Made by a program: the position numbers and the translations under genes. Below the pieces are notes generated by a model. The model was not told the origin of the DNA and made no database searches. It was given only the letters and a program-made list of their open reading frames with translations. This document shows positions 16,184 through 23,982 of a stretch of 27,187 nt of DNA, in pieces; positions within the stretch are counted from its first letter, which is position 1; every line of letters begins with the position of its first letter. Source of the stretch: Clostridia bacterium (GTDB lineage Bacteria; Bacillota; Clostridia; Christensenellales; DTU072); contig JAEDHK010000015.1 in assembly GCA_016297005.1 (NCBI GenBank), forward strand, positions 1-27,187. The letters are read 5' to 3'.

Positions 16184-17068
16184 ATGATTTTAGGAGCGAA
16201 AGACCTCTCAATTAAATTCCGCCACGGCGCGCTGGCTGTCAGCGGACTGAATTTTTCCGTCGACAAAGGACAAATATTGACCGTTATGGGAGACACGTCG
16301 AGCGGAAAAACGTCACTCTTAAAGGCCATTGCCGGACTTTATCCTATTGCCGATGGGCAACTCTTACTCGACGGTAAAAACGCTTCCGAAGTACCGCCGA
16401 AAGATAAAAAAATATGTCTTATGCACGAGGACGGCGGTTTCTTTACTTATCGCACCGTCAGATTCAATCTCGAATACCCCTTGCGCATACGAGGAAAAAA
16501 ACTTAACGACCTGTCCTTGCAGTTTGTAACGCCGGATATACTTGATAAGAAGATCAAACAATTAACGCAGGAAGAACGCTTGTCGGTCATGTTCGAACGA
16601 ATCAATCTCCGTTCTGACGCAGAAATTATTCTCATTGACGATCCTTTCAAAACCGTACCCGAAAATAAACGAGATAAACTTTTTTCATTCTATCTGCCGT
16701 TTATCCGTTCCCTTACCGATCGAGCCGCCGTTATCTACGCAACGACAAAAAAAACAGAGGCCGAAGCTATCGGAGCAAAAACTCTGCTTCTTTATTACGG
16801 CGTACTGCAACAATACGGCGATCCGCAAGATTTTTCATCCGACCCAAACAGCTTATGTTCGTTGTATTTTTCTCAGGCGGAGTACACGTCGGGATTAACG
16901 ACCATAGAAGAGGGAGAGCCACCGCATTTTACCATAGAAGATATGGTTTATCCGGTCATTATAGAAAAACTTTTGAATGAGATCTATATAGGAAAAGAAG
17001 TGATCTATGCAAAAGTAAACGAAAATATTTTTCTTTTCGACAAAAAATGCGAAGCAAGGATCTATTAA
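16184..17068 (+). CDS. MalK-like ABC ATPase with degenerate catalytic motifs
   Basis: A 294-residue protein with the layout of a sugar-importer ATPase (MalK/UgpC group): nucleotide-binding domain to about residue 225, then a C-terminal extension. Walker A GDTSSGKTS (36-44, Lys42) is intact. The other motifs are changed: the Q-loop glutamine position reads H81 (CLMHEDGG), the LSGGQ signature reads LTQEE (127-131), Walker B is ILIDDPF with D153 for the catalytic glutamate, and the H-loop histidine position reads T188 (IYATTKKTEAEA). Nucleotide may bind, but normal hydrolysis looks unlikely. No permease is adjacent in its own transcription unit. The start is the only suitable codon between promoter and domain; longer upstream reading lies within the terminator. 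A regulatory or structural role is inference. Confidence 0.8.
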   Translation: MILGAKDLSIKFRHGALAVSGLNFSVDKGQILTVMGDTSSGKTSLLKAIAGLYPIADGQLLLDGKNASEVPPKDKKICLMHEDGGFFTYRTVRFNLEYPLRIRGKKLNDLSLQFVTPDILDKKIKQLTQEERLSVMFERINLRSDAEIILIDDPFKTVPENKRDKLFSFYLPFIRSLTDRAAVIYATTKKTEAEAIGAKTLLLYYGVLQQYGDPQDFSSDPNSLCSLYFSQAEYTSGLTTIEEGEPPHFTIEDMVYPVIIEKLLNEIYIGKEVIYAKVNENIFLFDKKCEARIY

Positions 17069-17106
17069 GCAGTCTTTTTGACAAGTTCCTATATCCCTCT
17101 TTCCGC

Positions 17107-17135
17107 TTGACATGAAAAAATAAAGAGGCTATAAT
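17107..17135 (+). promoter_or_regulatory. Perfect-consensus promoter for the importer operon
   Basis: TTGACA (17107-17112) and TATAAT (17130-17135) with a 17-nt spacer match the sigma-A consensus exactly. The predicted transcription start is near 17142, giving a leader of about 130 nt before the first gene, which contains a terminator hairpin. Confidence 0.92.
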
Positions 17136-17141
17136 ACAGAC

Positions 17142-17245
17142 GTAACCTAAATCGATGATACGTTCGGAGAGTAAGTTTACGGGGATCGAAAGATATTTTT
17201 TTATTCGCACGTATTCTCATGCTCCGACTTTTCGGAGCATTTTTG
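17142..17245 (+). promoter_or_regulatory. Attenuator-like 5' leader (unclassified riboswitch candidate)
   Basis: The leader between promoter and first gene can form alternative structures. ATACGT (17158-17163) can pair with ACGTAT (17209-17214), leaving the terminator at 17219-17240 free. Alternatively TCGGAG (17164-17169), an exact copy of part of the terminator's 3' arm, can pair with CTCCGA (17222-17227) and disrupt the terminator. That is the layout of a transcription attenuator. I find no TPP, T-box, guanidine-I or full THF riboswitch consensus; GGAGAGTA at 17166 only resembles the THF opening. Confidence 0.5.
17219..17245 (+). terminator. Intrinsic terminator inside the leader
   Basis: ATGCTCCGA (17219-17227) pairs perfectly with TCGGAGCAT (17232-17240) around a 4-nt CTTT loop, followed by TTTTGTT. 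It lies between a perfect promoter and the first gene of the operon, so it would stop transcription early unless an alternative fold forms. Confidence 0.8.
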
Positions 17246-17274
17246 TTACAAAACTCGAATATCGGGAGGCAAAA

Positions 17275-17532
17275 ATGAAAAGAATAGGAGTGATCGGCAT
17301 CGTAGTTCAGTCTCGTACGAGCAATATAGCCGTCGAAGTGCAAAAATTACTCAGCGAATACGCCGACATCATCATCGGCAGAATGGGCGTACCCGTTCCG
17401 GAAAACGGTATCAACGCTATTTCTGTCATCGTAAGAGGGGAAAACGAACGAATCAGCGCTCTCAACGGAAAACTGGGTCGTCTGGAAAACATAAACGTAA
17501 AAAGCGCTTTATCGAGCGTTGAAATAGAATAA
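17275..17532 (+). CDS. TM1266-like putative iron-only hydrogenase system regulator
   Basis: A small cytoplasmic protein of 85 residues with a ferredoxin-like ACT/NikR-C-type fold. The sequence MKRIGVIGIVVQSRT, DIIIGRMGVPVPENGINAISVIV and ALNGKLGRLENINVKSALS matches the TM1266 family (iron-only hydrogenase system putative regulator), which in several anaerobes is found beside the [FeFe]-hydrogenase maturases. It has no DNA-binding domain, so regulation, if any, would be by ligand or protein contact. I chose the ATG at 17275 because GGGAGG lies 5 nt upstream; an earlier in-frame codon falls in the leader. It is followed 15 nt later by an ABC-importer lipoprotein. No hydrogenase or maturase gene is in the window. 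Confidence 0.85.
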   Translation: MKRIGVIGIVVQSRTSNIAVEVQKLLSEYADIIIGRMGVPVPENGINAISVIVRGENERISALNGKLGRLENINVKSALSSVEIE

Positions 17533-17547
17533 GTTTGGGAGGAAAAC

Positions 17548-18585
17548 ATGAAAAAAACATTAAAAATATTGGTTATTACACTCATTACCGTCCTGACAAC
17601 AGCCTTGACTCTTTCAATGTGCGCTTGCACGGAAAAAGAAAAAGAACCGGAAGCGGCGACGACGCTTCGCTTTAGCGCGCCCGAGGGCACTCCGGCACTC
17701 GCCATCTTGCGTCTGCCCAAAGACAATCAGAGCTTAGTTGGCAAAAATATTAACTACGAGATCGTTTCCCCCTCCAATATCGCCGCCGAAATGTCGGCAA
17801 AAAAATCCGATCTTGTCATCATGCCCGTCAATGCCGGCGCGACGCTCATAAAGCAGGGGGCCGACTATAAACTGGCGTCCATAGCCGTAGACGGAAGTTT
17901 ATACATGGTGGGAAGAAAAGAACAGGCCGGAGAAATAGCCGTCGAAGATATCCTCGGTAAAAAGATCGCTTGTATCGGAAAAAAGGGGGTTCCGGGACTT
18001 GTTTTTTCTTACGTCATGGCAAAAAACAACGTAACGGTTAAAGAAGACGGCGATGTAAGCGCGGAAAACCGCGAAGTACTTGTTCAATACGTCGCGGACG
18101 GAACGCAGGCAAGAACTTTACTTCTTAATCCCGAAGCCGGCGTCGATTTTGCCGTAGTAGGGGAACCTGCCGCAACCAACTTTATGAACGCCGCTCCGCT
18201 GAAACTCAACGCTAAGATGAATATGCAAGCAGCCTATAAGGCCGCCTGTAATAACGCGGCCGAAACCTATCCGCAAGCAGGACTTTTCGTAAAAACCGCT
18301 CTTGCTTCCGACTCCAACTTTATGACCGCCCTTTTTTCTGCGCTTGAAGCAAGTAAAAACTGGATTACCGCCAATCCGACCGAAGTCGACGCTTTTGCCA
18401 AAGCAAACTTGTACGAGAGCGCAGCTTTTCCGGCGGCAAGTCTGACAAATTGCGCGGTTAACGCAAAAAGAATCGATGAGTCCGGCAAATCGGAAGTCAT
18501 CACCTTCCTGAAAAACGTCGCCCCGAAAAACGCGAACGGAGACGTTAACGACTGGGATAGCCTGAAAGAAACGCTCTTTTATTAA
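17548..18585 (+). CDS. ABC importer substrate-binding lipoprotein (NMT1/SsuA-like)
   Basis: An extracellular, lipid-anchored binding protein of 345 residues for the importer encoded by the next two genes. The N-terminus has a basic start, a hydrophobic stretch and a lipobox ending at Cys25 or Cys27 (TLSMCACTEKE). The mature part has the two-lobed fold of the nitrate/taurine/thiamine-precursor group: LRFSAPEGTPALAILRLPKDN, AEMSAKKSDLVIMPVNAGATLI, VEDILGKKIACIGKKGVPGLVF and VDFAVVGEPAATNFM. The ligand cannot be deduced. The family includes binders of aliphatic sulfonates and pyrimidine precursors. GGGAGG lies 5 nt before the ATG. The stop is immediately followed by the permease start. Confidence 0.88.
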   Translation: MKKTLKILVITLITVLTTALTLSMCACTEKEKEPEAATTLRFSAPEGTPALAILRLPKDNQSLVGKNINYEIVSPSNIAAEMSAKKSDLVIMPVNAGATLIKQGADYKLASIAVDGSLYMVGRKEQAGEIAVEDILGKKIACIGKKGVPGLVFSYVMAKNNVTVKEDGDVSAENREVLVQYVADGTQARTLLLNPEAGVDFAVVGEPAATNFMNAAPLKLNAKMNMQAAYKAACNNAAETYPQAGLFVKTALASDSNFMTALFSALEASKNWITANPTEVDAFAKANLYESAAFPAASLTNCAVNAKRIDESGKSEVITFLKNVAPKNANGDVNDWDSLKETLFY

Positions 18586-19344
18586 ATGAACGATAAAATA
18601 AAAAATATACTGAAAAACATCCTCGTTCCCATTGCGGGAGCGGGGATACTGTTTCTTTTCTGGTACGCAGCCTCGAAGATAAAAAACGATCCGCTTATAC
18701 TTCCTTATCCGAAGGAAGTATTTCATCGTTTTTTTCTGTTATGGCAAGAAAAATCTATTTATCAAAGCATTTTTTCGACGCTGGGACGCACCTTTTTATG
18801 CTTTGCGATATCGCTCGGATGCGCTGTAATCTTTGCTGCAATCGCCGAACTCTGGAAACCCTTCGCCGCACTGACTTCGCCGATCGTTACTTTGTTCCGC
18901 TCGGCTCCGACGGTCGCCGTGATTCTTATTTTATACGCTTTTTTACCGGCGAAGAGAATGTCCGTTATCGTAGGTTTTCTGATCGGTTTTCCGGTGCTAT
19001 ATTCGGCGTTACATACCGCCGTTTCATCCACCGATAAATCCTTGCTCGCTATGGCGAAAGTCTACCGTGTATCGCCAATACGAAAGATAACGCATATATA
19101 CTTATCGCTTGCGCTCCCGGCTCTTTTCGAAGCCTCTCGCTCCACGCTCTCTCTCACGCTGAAAGTTGTGGTTGCGGCAGAGATTCTGACCCTCGTTCCG
19201 TCAAGTCTGGGCGGAAAAATCCAGACAGCATACGCCTCGTTCGAGATAGCTTATTTGCTTGCCTGGACGCTTCTTACCGTCCTGCTTGCTTTTATTCTGG
19301 AAGGCGTCGTCGTCGGTCTCAAAAAGCTTTTGGTGAGGTGGTAA
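18586..19344 (+). CDS. ABC importer permease (NitT/TauT type)
   Basis: The membrane subunit of the importer, 252 residues, with about six hydrophobic segments (first at NILVPIAGAGILFLFWYAAS). The cytoplasmic coupling loop reads SSTDKSLLAMAKVYRVSPIRKITHIYLSLALPALFEASR, the EAA-type loop of binding-protein-dependent permeases that docks onto the ATPase. The family is BPD_transp_1, as in SsuC/TauC. The ATG directly abuts the stop of the lipoprotein gene and has no Shine-Dalgarno, so it is probably translated by coupling. Confidence 0.92.
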   Translation: MNDKIKNILKNILVPIAGAGILFLFWYAASKIKNDPLILPYPKEVFHRFFLLWQEKSIYQSIFSTLGRTFLCFAISLGCAVIFAAIAELWKPFAALTSPIVTLFRSAPTVAVILILYAFLPAKRMSVIVGFLIGFPVLYSALHTAVSSTDKSLLAMAKVYRVSPIRKITHIYLSLALPALFEASRSTLSLTLKVVVAAEILTLVPSSLGGKIQTAYASFEIAYLLAWTLLTVLLAFILEGVVVGLKKLLVRW

Positions 19345-19346
19345 AT

Positions 19347-20018
19347 ATGGAACTGAAACGCGTTTGCTTCGCCTATAAGAACAAAGTCGTATATGACGAT
19401 CTGAACCTTTCCATTCCGGAAAATAAGATCACGTGCGTGCTCGGTCCCTCCGGCTGTGGAAAAACCACACTCCTAAATATAATCGGCGGAGTACTACCGT
19501 TTAATGGGATCATCGAAGGCAAAGGGACTGTGGCCTATATTTTTCAACAACCATGCCTGATTCCTTCAATGTCCGTCGAAAAAAACGTAGAATTTGTCTT
19601 GAAAAACGTTACAAAGAATAAAAAAGAACGCAAAAACAAAGTGAAAGAAATCTTGAAAGCGGTAGGACTTACCGACGCAGCTGACAGCTACCCGAAACAA
19701 CTTTCCGGCGGCATGGCACAACGAGTCTCGCTTGCGCGAGCTTTTTGTTACCCCGCCGACGTCCTGCTCATGGACGAACCGTTCAAAGAGCTTGATATCT
19801 CTTTAAAAAAGCAAATCTACTCGCTATTTTCGGAACTATACGGAAAGTCGCCCAAAACAACCGTTTTCGTTACCCACGATATAGAAGAATCACTAATCTT
19901 TGGCGATAAGATCATCGTCATGAAAGACGGAAAGATCGCGGGCGAATTTTTATGCGACAAAAATTTCTCTCTTGAAGAAAAGAACGCTGTTAAAGAGAAT
20001 ATTTTATCTTTGATCTGA
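19347..20018 (+). CDS. ABC importer ATPase (NitT/TauT type)
   Basis: The energy-coupling subunit, 223 residues, with every catalytic motif intact: Walker A GPSGCGKTT, Q-loop YIFQQPCLIP, signature LSGGMAQRVSLARA, Walker B VLLMDEPFKELD and H-loop TVFVTHDIEESL. This contrasts with the degraded ATPase at 16184-17068. I placed the start at the ATG at 19347, 2 nt after the permease stop, because GAGGTGG lies 5 nt upstream. An in-frame GTG at 19338 would sit within that ribosome site. It completes a lipoprotein-permease-ATPase importer. No terminator with a T-run is evident after it. Confidence 0.95.
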   Translation: MELKRVCFAYKNKVVYDDLNLSIPENKITCVLGPSGCGKTTLLNIIGGVLPFNGIIEGKGTVAYIFQQPCLIPSMSVEKNVEFVLKNVTKNKKERKNKVKEILKAVGLTDAADSYPKQLSGGMAQRVSLARAFCYPADVLLMDEPFKELDISLKKQIYSLFSELYGKSPKTTVFVTHDIEESLIFGDKIIVMKDGKIAGEFLCDKNFSLEEKNAVKENILSLI

Positions 20019-20066
20019 ATCTGCGGTCATTTTACGACTTTTCGGAATGCTCCGTCTCGAAACTCC

Positions 20067-20095
20067 TTGACTAATAAACTTAATTCTTGTATTAT
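20067..20095 (+). promoter_or_regulatory. Promoter of the ruvAB-queA-tgt operon
   Basis: TTGACT (20067-20072) and TATTAT (20090-20095) are spaced by 17 nt. The predicted start lies near 20102, giving a leader of about 24 nt with GGGAGG at 20115-20120. I see no obvious LexA box of the Firmicute type here. Confidence 0.75.
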
Positions 20096-20125
20096 TTTAT
20101 GTGAATATACATGCGGGAGGACGGA

Positions 20126-20716
20126 ATGATCGGTTATATCGAGGGACAGATCGTTGAAAGAGGCGCGGGATACATCGTCGTTGACAATCACGGAATGGGC
20201 TATGAAATATGCGTATCCAACACTACGCTAAGCAATCTGTCCGGACTCAATCAGGCCCGTGTTTATACCTATCTTTCCGTACGTGAAGACGGCGTTACTT
20301 TATTCGGATTCTCCACGAAAGAAGAAAAAAACATGTTTCTCAAATTGATTTCCGTTAATGGTATCGGTCCGAAAGGCGCGCAGACCATACTGTCCGGCGC
20401 AGACCTTACTACCCTCATAACATTCATCGTTACCGCCGACATCAAGTCGCTTTCCAAATTAAAAGGCATTGGCAAAAAAACAGCCGAACGCATGGTTTTG
20501 GAACTGAGAGAAGCTATAGATATCGAATTGAGTTTACTTCCCGTCACCACCGAAGAAGAACAATCTGTGACAGGAGATAAAGACGCCGAAGACGCCGTGT
20601 ATGCGCTCCGCGGTCTCGGTATCACAAATAAAGAAGCCGTACAAGCGGTTAAAGCCTGCCGCGCCGAAGCAAAAAATCTGGAAGACCTGATTCGTCTGGC
20701 TTTAAAGAGAATATAA
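20126..20716 (+). CDS. ruvA: Holliday junction branch migration protein RuvA
   Basis: RuvA binds four-way DNA junctions as a tetramer and loads the RuvB motor during recombinational repair. The 196-residue protein has the N-terminal OB domain (MIGYIEGQIVERGAGYIVVDNHGMGYEICVS). Two helix-hairpin-helix motifs follow, ISVNGIGPKGAQTILSG (about 75) and LKGIGKKTAERMVLELRE (about 115). The C-terminal RuvB-binding domain (DAEDAVYALRGLGITNKEAVQAVKAC) comes after a flexible linker. I chose the ATG at 20126, which begins the conserved MIGYIEG and has GGGAGG 5 nt upstream. An in-frame ATG at 20111 would place the ribosome site inside the gene. Confidence 0.97.
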   Translation: MIGYIEGQIVERGAGYIVVDNHGMGYEICVSNTTLSNLSGLNQARVYTYLSVREDGVTLFGFSTKEEKNMFLKLISVNGIGPKGAQTILSGADLTTLITFIVTADIKSLSKLKGIGKKTAERMVLELREAIDIELSLLPVTTEEEQSVTGDKDAEDAVYALRGLGITNKEAVQAVKACRAEAKNLEDLIRLALKRI

Positions 20717-20728
20717 AAAGGAGAGGTC

Positions 20729-21763
20729 ATGGAAGATTTTGAAAGGCTGATATCGGCGCAGAAAATCGAAGGAGACGATACCGAAAACAAACTCCGCCCA
20801 AAATCGTTGGATTCTTACATTGGGCAAGAAAAGGTAAAACAAAACCTTGCCGTTTTTATGTCGTCGGCAAAAAAGCGCGGAGAAAGCCTCGATCACGTTC
20901 TTTTATACGGTCCGCCCGGACTGGGAAAGACGACGCTCAGCCATATAATTGCCGGAGAAATGAACGCAGGACTCAGAGTCACAACCGGACCTGCCGTTGA
21001 GCGGCCCGCAGATCTTGCCTCTATCCTTACCAATCTGCAAGCGGGAGAAATACTTTTTATCGATGAAATACATCGCCTGAACCCAACCGTGGAAGAAATT
21101 TTATATTCGGCTATGGAAGACGGCTCTCTTGATATCGTCATTGGCAAAGGTCCGACGGCGCGCACGATGCGCATCCCATTAGAGCCTTTTACTTTAGTTG
21201 GCGCAACCACGAAAGCCGGTATGCTTTCCGCACCGCTTCGGGACCGTTTCGGAATGGTTTTTCGTCTGGAACTATATTCCAAAGATGAGCTTTCCGCCAT
21301 TATCAATCGTTCTGCCGGCATCTTAGACGTAGAGATCACGCCCGAGGCCGCTATGGAAATTGCGGGCAGATCGCGCGGCACCCCAAGAATCGCCAACCGT
21401 CTGTTAAAACGTATTCGCGACTTCGCCGAATACGAAAACGCCGGCAGAATCGATTTGCCACTCGCTAAAAAAGGACTGGTTCGTCTGGAAGTGGACGACC
21501 TTGGCCTGGATATTACCGACATTAATATTTTACGTACCATTATCGATAAATTCAACGGTGGACCGGTCGGCTTGGACACGCTCGCCGCGTCCACGGGAGA
21601 GGACGCCGGTACCATAGAGGACGTATACGAACCCTATCTTCTGCAACTCGGATTCATTGCGCGTACGCCCCGCGGCCGCGTTTGTACGCAAGCCGCATAT
21701 AAGCATCTCGGAATCAAACTATTTAATCCGACGTTATTTGATATGGACGAAAAGGAAGACTGA
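20729..21763 (+). CDS. ruvB: Holliday junction branch migration helicase RuvB
   Basis: The hexameric AAA+ motor that drives branch migration with RuvA; 344 residues. The large ATPase domain has LRPKSLDSYIGQEKVKQNL, Walker A GPPGLGKTT, Walker B ILFIDEIHRLN, sensor 1 LVGATTKAGMLSAPLRDRFGM with the arginine finger, and sensor 2 RSRGTPRIANRLLKRIRDFA. The C-terminal winged-helix domain (GGPVGLDTLAASTGEDAGTIEDVYEPYLLQLGFI) binds DNA. AAGGAGAGG precedes the ATG. It lies 12 nt after ruvA and its stop overlaps the queA start by one base. Confidence 0.98.
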   Translation: MEDFERLISAQKIEGDDTENKLRPKSLDSYIGQEKVKQNLAVFMSSAKKRGESLDHVLLYGPPGLGKTTLSHIIAGEMNAGLRVTTGPAVERPADLASILTNLQAGEILFIDEIHRLNPTVEEILYSAMEDGSLDIVIGKGPTARTMRIPLEPFTLVGATTKAGMLSAPLRDRFGMVFRLELYSKDELSAIINRSAGILDVEITPEAAMEIAGRSRGTPRIANRLLKRIRDFAEYENAGRIDLPLAKKGLVRLEVDDLGLDITDINILRTIIDKFNGGPVGLDTLAASTGEDAGTIEDVYEPYLLQLGFIARTPRGRVCTQAAYKHLGIKLFNPTLFDMDEKED

Positions 21764-22782
21764 TGTTAAAAAGCGATTTTTATTACGAACTCCCACACGA
21801 GCTTATAGCGCAGACGCCGACCTATCCTCGAGACGCGGCGCGTCTTTTATATTATAACAGAAGCGAAGATAAAATCAGGGACCTCGTTTTTCACGATATT
21901 CTCGACATTTTTCAGCCGGGAGATCTGCTTGTCGTAAACAATACCCGCGTTATCAACGCCCGCCTGTTTGCGTTTGACGAAAAAGGACGCAAATTTGAAG
22001 TGTTTTTACTGAAAAGACAAAAAATCGACTGTTGGGAGACTCTTTTAAAACCGGCCAGAAAAGCCAAAATCGGATCGAAACTGATCGTTAACGAAGAACT
22101 GTCGCTAACGGTGGAAGGTATCGGAGAGGACGGGATTCGCTTCGTCAGGTTTTCTTTCGACGGCGTATTTGAAGATATTCTTTCCCGCGTTGGCGAAGTG
22201 CCGCTCCCTCCCTATATTACCGAAAAACTCGCCGATAAAGAACGTTATCAAACGGTCTATGCCAAGACGCCCGGATCCAGCGCCGCGCCGACGGCGGGAC
22301 TTCATTTTACACCCGAACTGATCGACGCATTGAAAGAAAAGGGCGTGGACTTTGCAGAAGTTCTTCTGCACGTTGGGCTCGGTACTTTCCGTCCGGTCAA
22401 AGAAGAGGATATTCTCGACCATAAAATGCATTCCGAATACTATGAAGTGGATGAAAAAACGGCGGAAAAAATCAACAAAGCCACACGAGAAGGACGCAGA
22501 GTCATCGCCGTAGGCACCACCGCCGTACGCACGCTCGAATCCGTCGCAGACGAAAACGGCATTCTTCGCGCTCAAAAAGGAGAGACTGATATTTTCATCT
22601 ATCCGGGATATAAGTTTAAGTGTGTAAAAGGACTCATCACCAACTTCCACTTGCCGGAATCGACTCTGCTTATGCTCATAAGCGCGTTTATGACAAGAGA
22701 AAAAGTAATGGAAATCTATAAACACGCCGTCGAAGACAAATATCGGTTTTTCAGTTTCGGCGACGCCTGTCTGTTTTTGTAA
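21763..22782 (+). CDS. queA: S-adenosylmethionine:tRNA ribosyltransferase-isomerase
   Basis: Transfers and rearranges the ribosyl part of S-adenosylmethionine onto preQ1 in tRNA, giving epoxyqueuosine. The 339-residue protein shows the family sequence throughout: FYYELPHELIAQTPTYPRDAARLL, FQPGDLLVVNNTRVINARLF, RVGEVPLPPYITEKLADKERYQTVYAK, the highly conserved APTAGLHFTPEL, LHVGLGTFRPV and KGLITNFHLPESTLLMLISAF. AAGGA lies about 7 nt before the ATG, which shares a base with the ruvB stop. With tgt immediately downstream, two steps of the queuosine pathway are encoded together. Confidence 0.97.
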   Translation: MLKSDFYYELPHELIAQTPTYPRDAARLLYYNRSEDKIRDLVFHDILDIFQPGDLLVVNNTRVINARLFAFDEKGRKFEVFLLKRQKIDCWETLLKPARKAKIGSKLIVNEELSLTVEGIGEDGIRFVRFSFDGVFEDILSRVGEVPLPPYITEKLADKERYQTVYAKTPGSSAAPTAGLHFTPELIDALKEKGVDFAEVLLHVGLGTFRPVKEEDILDHKMHSEYYEVDEKTAEKINKATREGRRVIAVGTTAVRTLESVADENGILRAQKGETDIFIYPGYKFKCVKGLITNFHLPESTLLMLISAFMTREKVMEIYKHAVEDKYRFFSFGDACLFL

Positions 22783-22797
22783 ATTAACGAGGTATAC

Positions 22798-23907
22798 ATG
22801 TTCAAATACGAGGTAATAAAAGTATGTAAGCAATCGGGAGCGCGTATCGGCCGCTTTACCACGCCCCACGGGGTCATCGAAACGCCGGTCTTTATGCCCG
22901 TTGGCACTAAGGCCACGGTAAAATCGCTTTCCCCCGAAGAAGTGGAGGAGGCCGGCAGTCAGATTCTTCTCAGCAATACCTATCATCTGTATCTTCGTCC
23001 CGGTCACGAGCTGATTAAAAAGGCGGGAGGCTTGCACAAATTTATGAATTGGAACAAGCCGATCCTGACCGACAGCGGCGGTTTTCAGGTGTTCAGTCTA
23101 TCCTCGACCCGAAAGATAACCGAAGACGGTGTTCATTTTAACAGCTTTATCGACGGTAGCAAACATTATTTTACACCTGAAAAATCCATAGAAGTACAAA
23201 AAGCACTCGGAAGCGATATTATGATGGCTTTCGACGAATGCACCGAGGGCGGTATCGAAAAAGAAAAGGCGCGTAAAGCGATGGAACGCACGCTCGCTTG
23301 GCTGGACAGGTGTTATCAGGTTGCCGACGAACCGGACAAGCAGATGCTCTTTCCTATCATCCAAGGCAACATCTATAACGATCTGAGGATAGAAAGCGCC
23401 GTCCGCTCCGCCAAGTATGCTCGTTGCGGCATTGCCATCGGCGGTCTGTCGGTTGGAGAACCAAAACCGATCATGTACGACGTGTTGGACGCTTTGCGCC
23501 CATATTATCCTGAAAACATGCCCCGTTATCTGATGGGCGTAGGGAGCGCCGACTGCATCGTTGAGGGGGTTTGCCGCGGTATCGATATGTTCGACTGCGT
23601 ACTTCCCACCCGTATCGCGCGTAACGGCACCGCAATGACGTTTGCCGGGGACATTACTATCCGTAATGCCAAATATAAAGAAGATTTTACGCCGGTTGAA
23701 GAAGGATGCGACTGCTACTGCTGCAAAAACTACACCAAAGCGTACGTTCGACACTTGATCAACTGCGACGAAATTTTGGGCGGAAGATTGCTTTCTATCC
23801 ATAATATTCACTTTTTACATCGACTTACGGCGCAAATCAAGCAAGCTATCTGGGAAGACAGACTGCTCGATTTTCGCGATGAATTCTTTAAGAAATACGA
23901 AATCTAA
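22798..23907 (+). CDS. tgt: tRNA-guanine transglycosylase
   Basis: Exchanges guanine 34 of GUN-anticodon tRNAs for preQ1, the step before QueA. The 369-residue protein begins with TPHGVIETPVFMPVGTKATVKSLSPEE. The general acid/base is expected at D92 (ILTDSGGFQVFS) and the nucleophile at D266 (MFDCVLPTRIARNG). The zinc site is formed by C304, C306 and C309 (CDCYCC) and H335 (LLSIHNIHFL). It is a complete bacterial enzyme. A GAGG site lies 8-9 nt before the ATG, 15 nt after queA. Confidence 0.98.
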   Translation: MFKYEVIKVCKQSGARIGRFTTPHGVIETPVFMPVGTKATVKSLSPEEVEEAGSQILLSNTYHLYLRPGHELIKKAGGLHKFMNWNKPILTDSGGFQVFSLSSTRKITEDGVHFNSFIDGSKHYFTPEKSIEVQKALGSDIMMAFDECTEGGIEKEKARKAMERTLAWLDRCYQVADEPDKQMLFPIIQGNIYNDLRIESAVRSAKYARCGIAIGGLSVGEPKPIMYDVLDALRPYYPENMPRYLMGVGSADCIVEGVCRGIDMFDCVLPTRIARNGTAMTFAGDITIRNAKYKEDFTPVEEGCDCYCCKNYTKAYVRHLINCDEILGGRLLSIHNIHFLHRLTAQIKQAIWEDRLLDFRDEFFKKYEI

Positions 23908-23915
23908 AAAAACGC

Positions 23916-23944
23916 TTGCAATATAATCGAATGTATTGTAAACT
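23916..23944 (+). promoter_or_regulatory. Promoter upstream of yajC
   Basis: TTGCAA (23916-23921) and TAAACT (23939-23944) are 17 nt apart in the 75-nt gap after tgt. The match is moderate. A second TATAAT at 23922-23927 has no -35 partner at a usable distance. Confidence 0.55.
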
Positions 23945-23982
23945 ATAAAAAACGCAAAATCTATATATAGGAGTTTTGATTT

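Noticed and set aside
17158..17240. THF riboswitch
   Set aside because: GGAGAGTA and a downstream GCTCC recall its closing stem, but the distance is too short and the conserved internal loops are not present.
17142..17245. TPP riboswitch or T-box leader
   Set aside because: The importer resembles thiamine-precursor systems, but the CUGAGA and related TPP elements are missing, as is the T-box antiterminator sequence.
22105..23037. Minus-strand frame of 310 codons opposite queA and tgt
   Set aside because: Both plus-strand genes are fully conserved through this stretch, and the minus-strand product has no recognisable motif or start signal.
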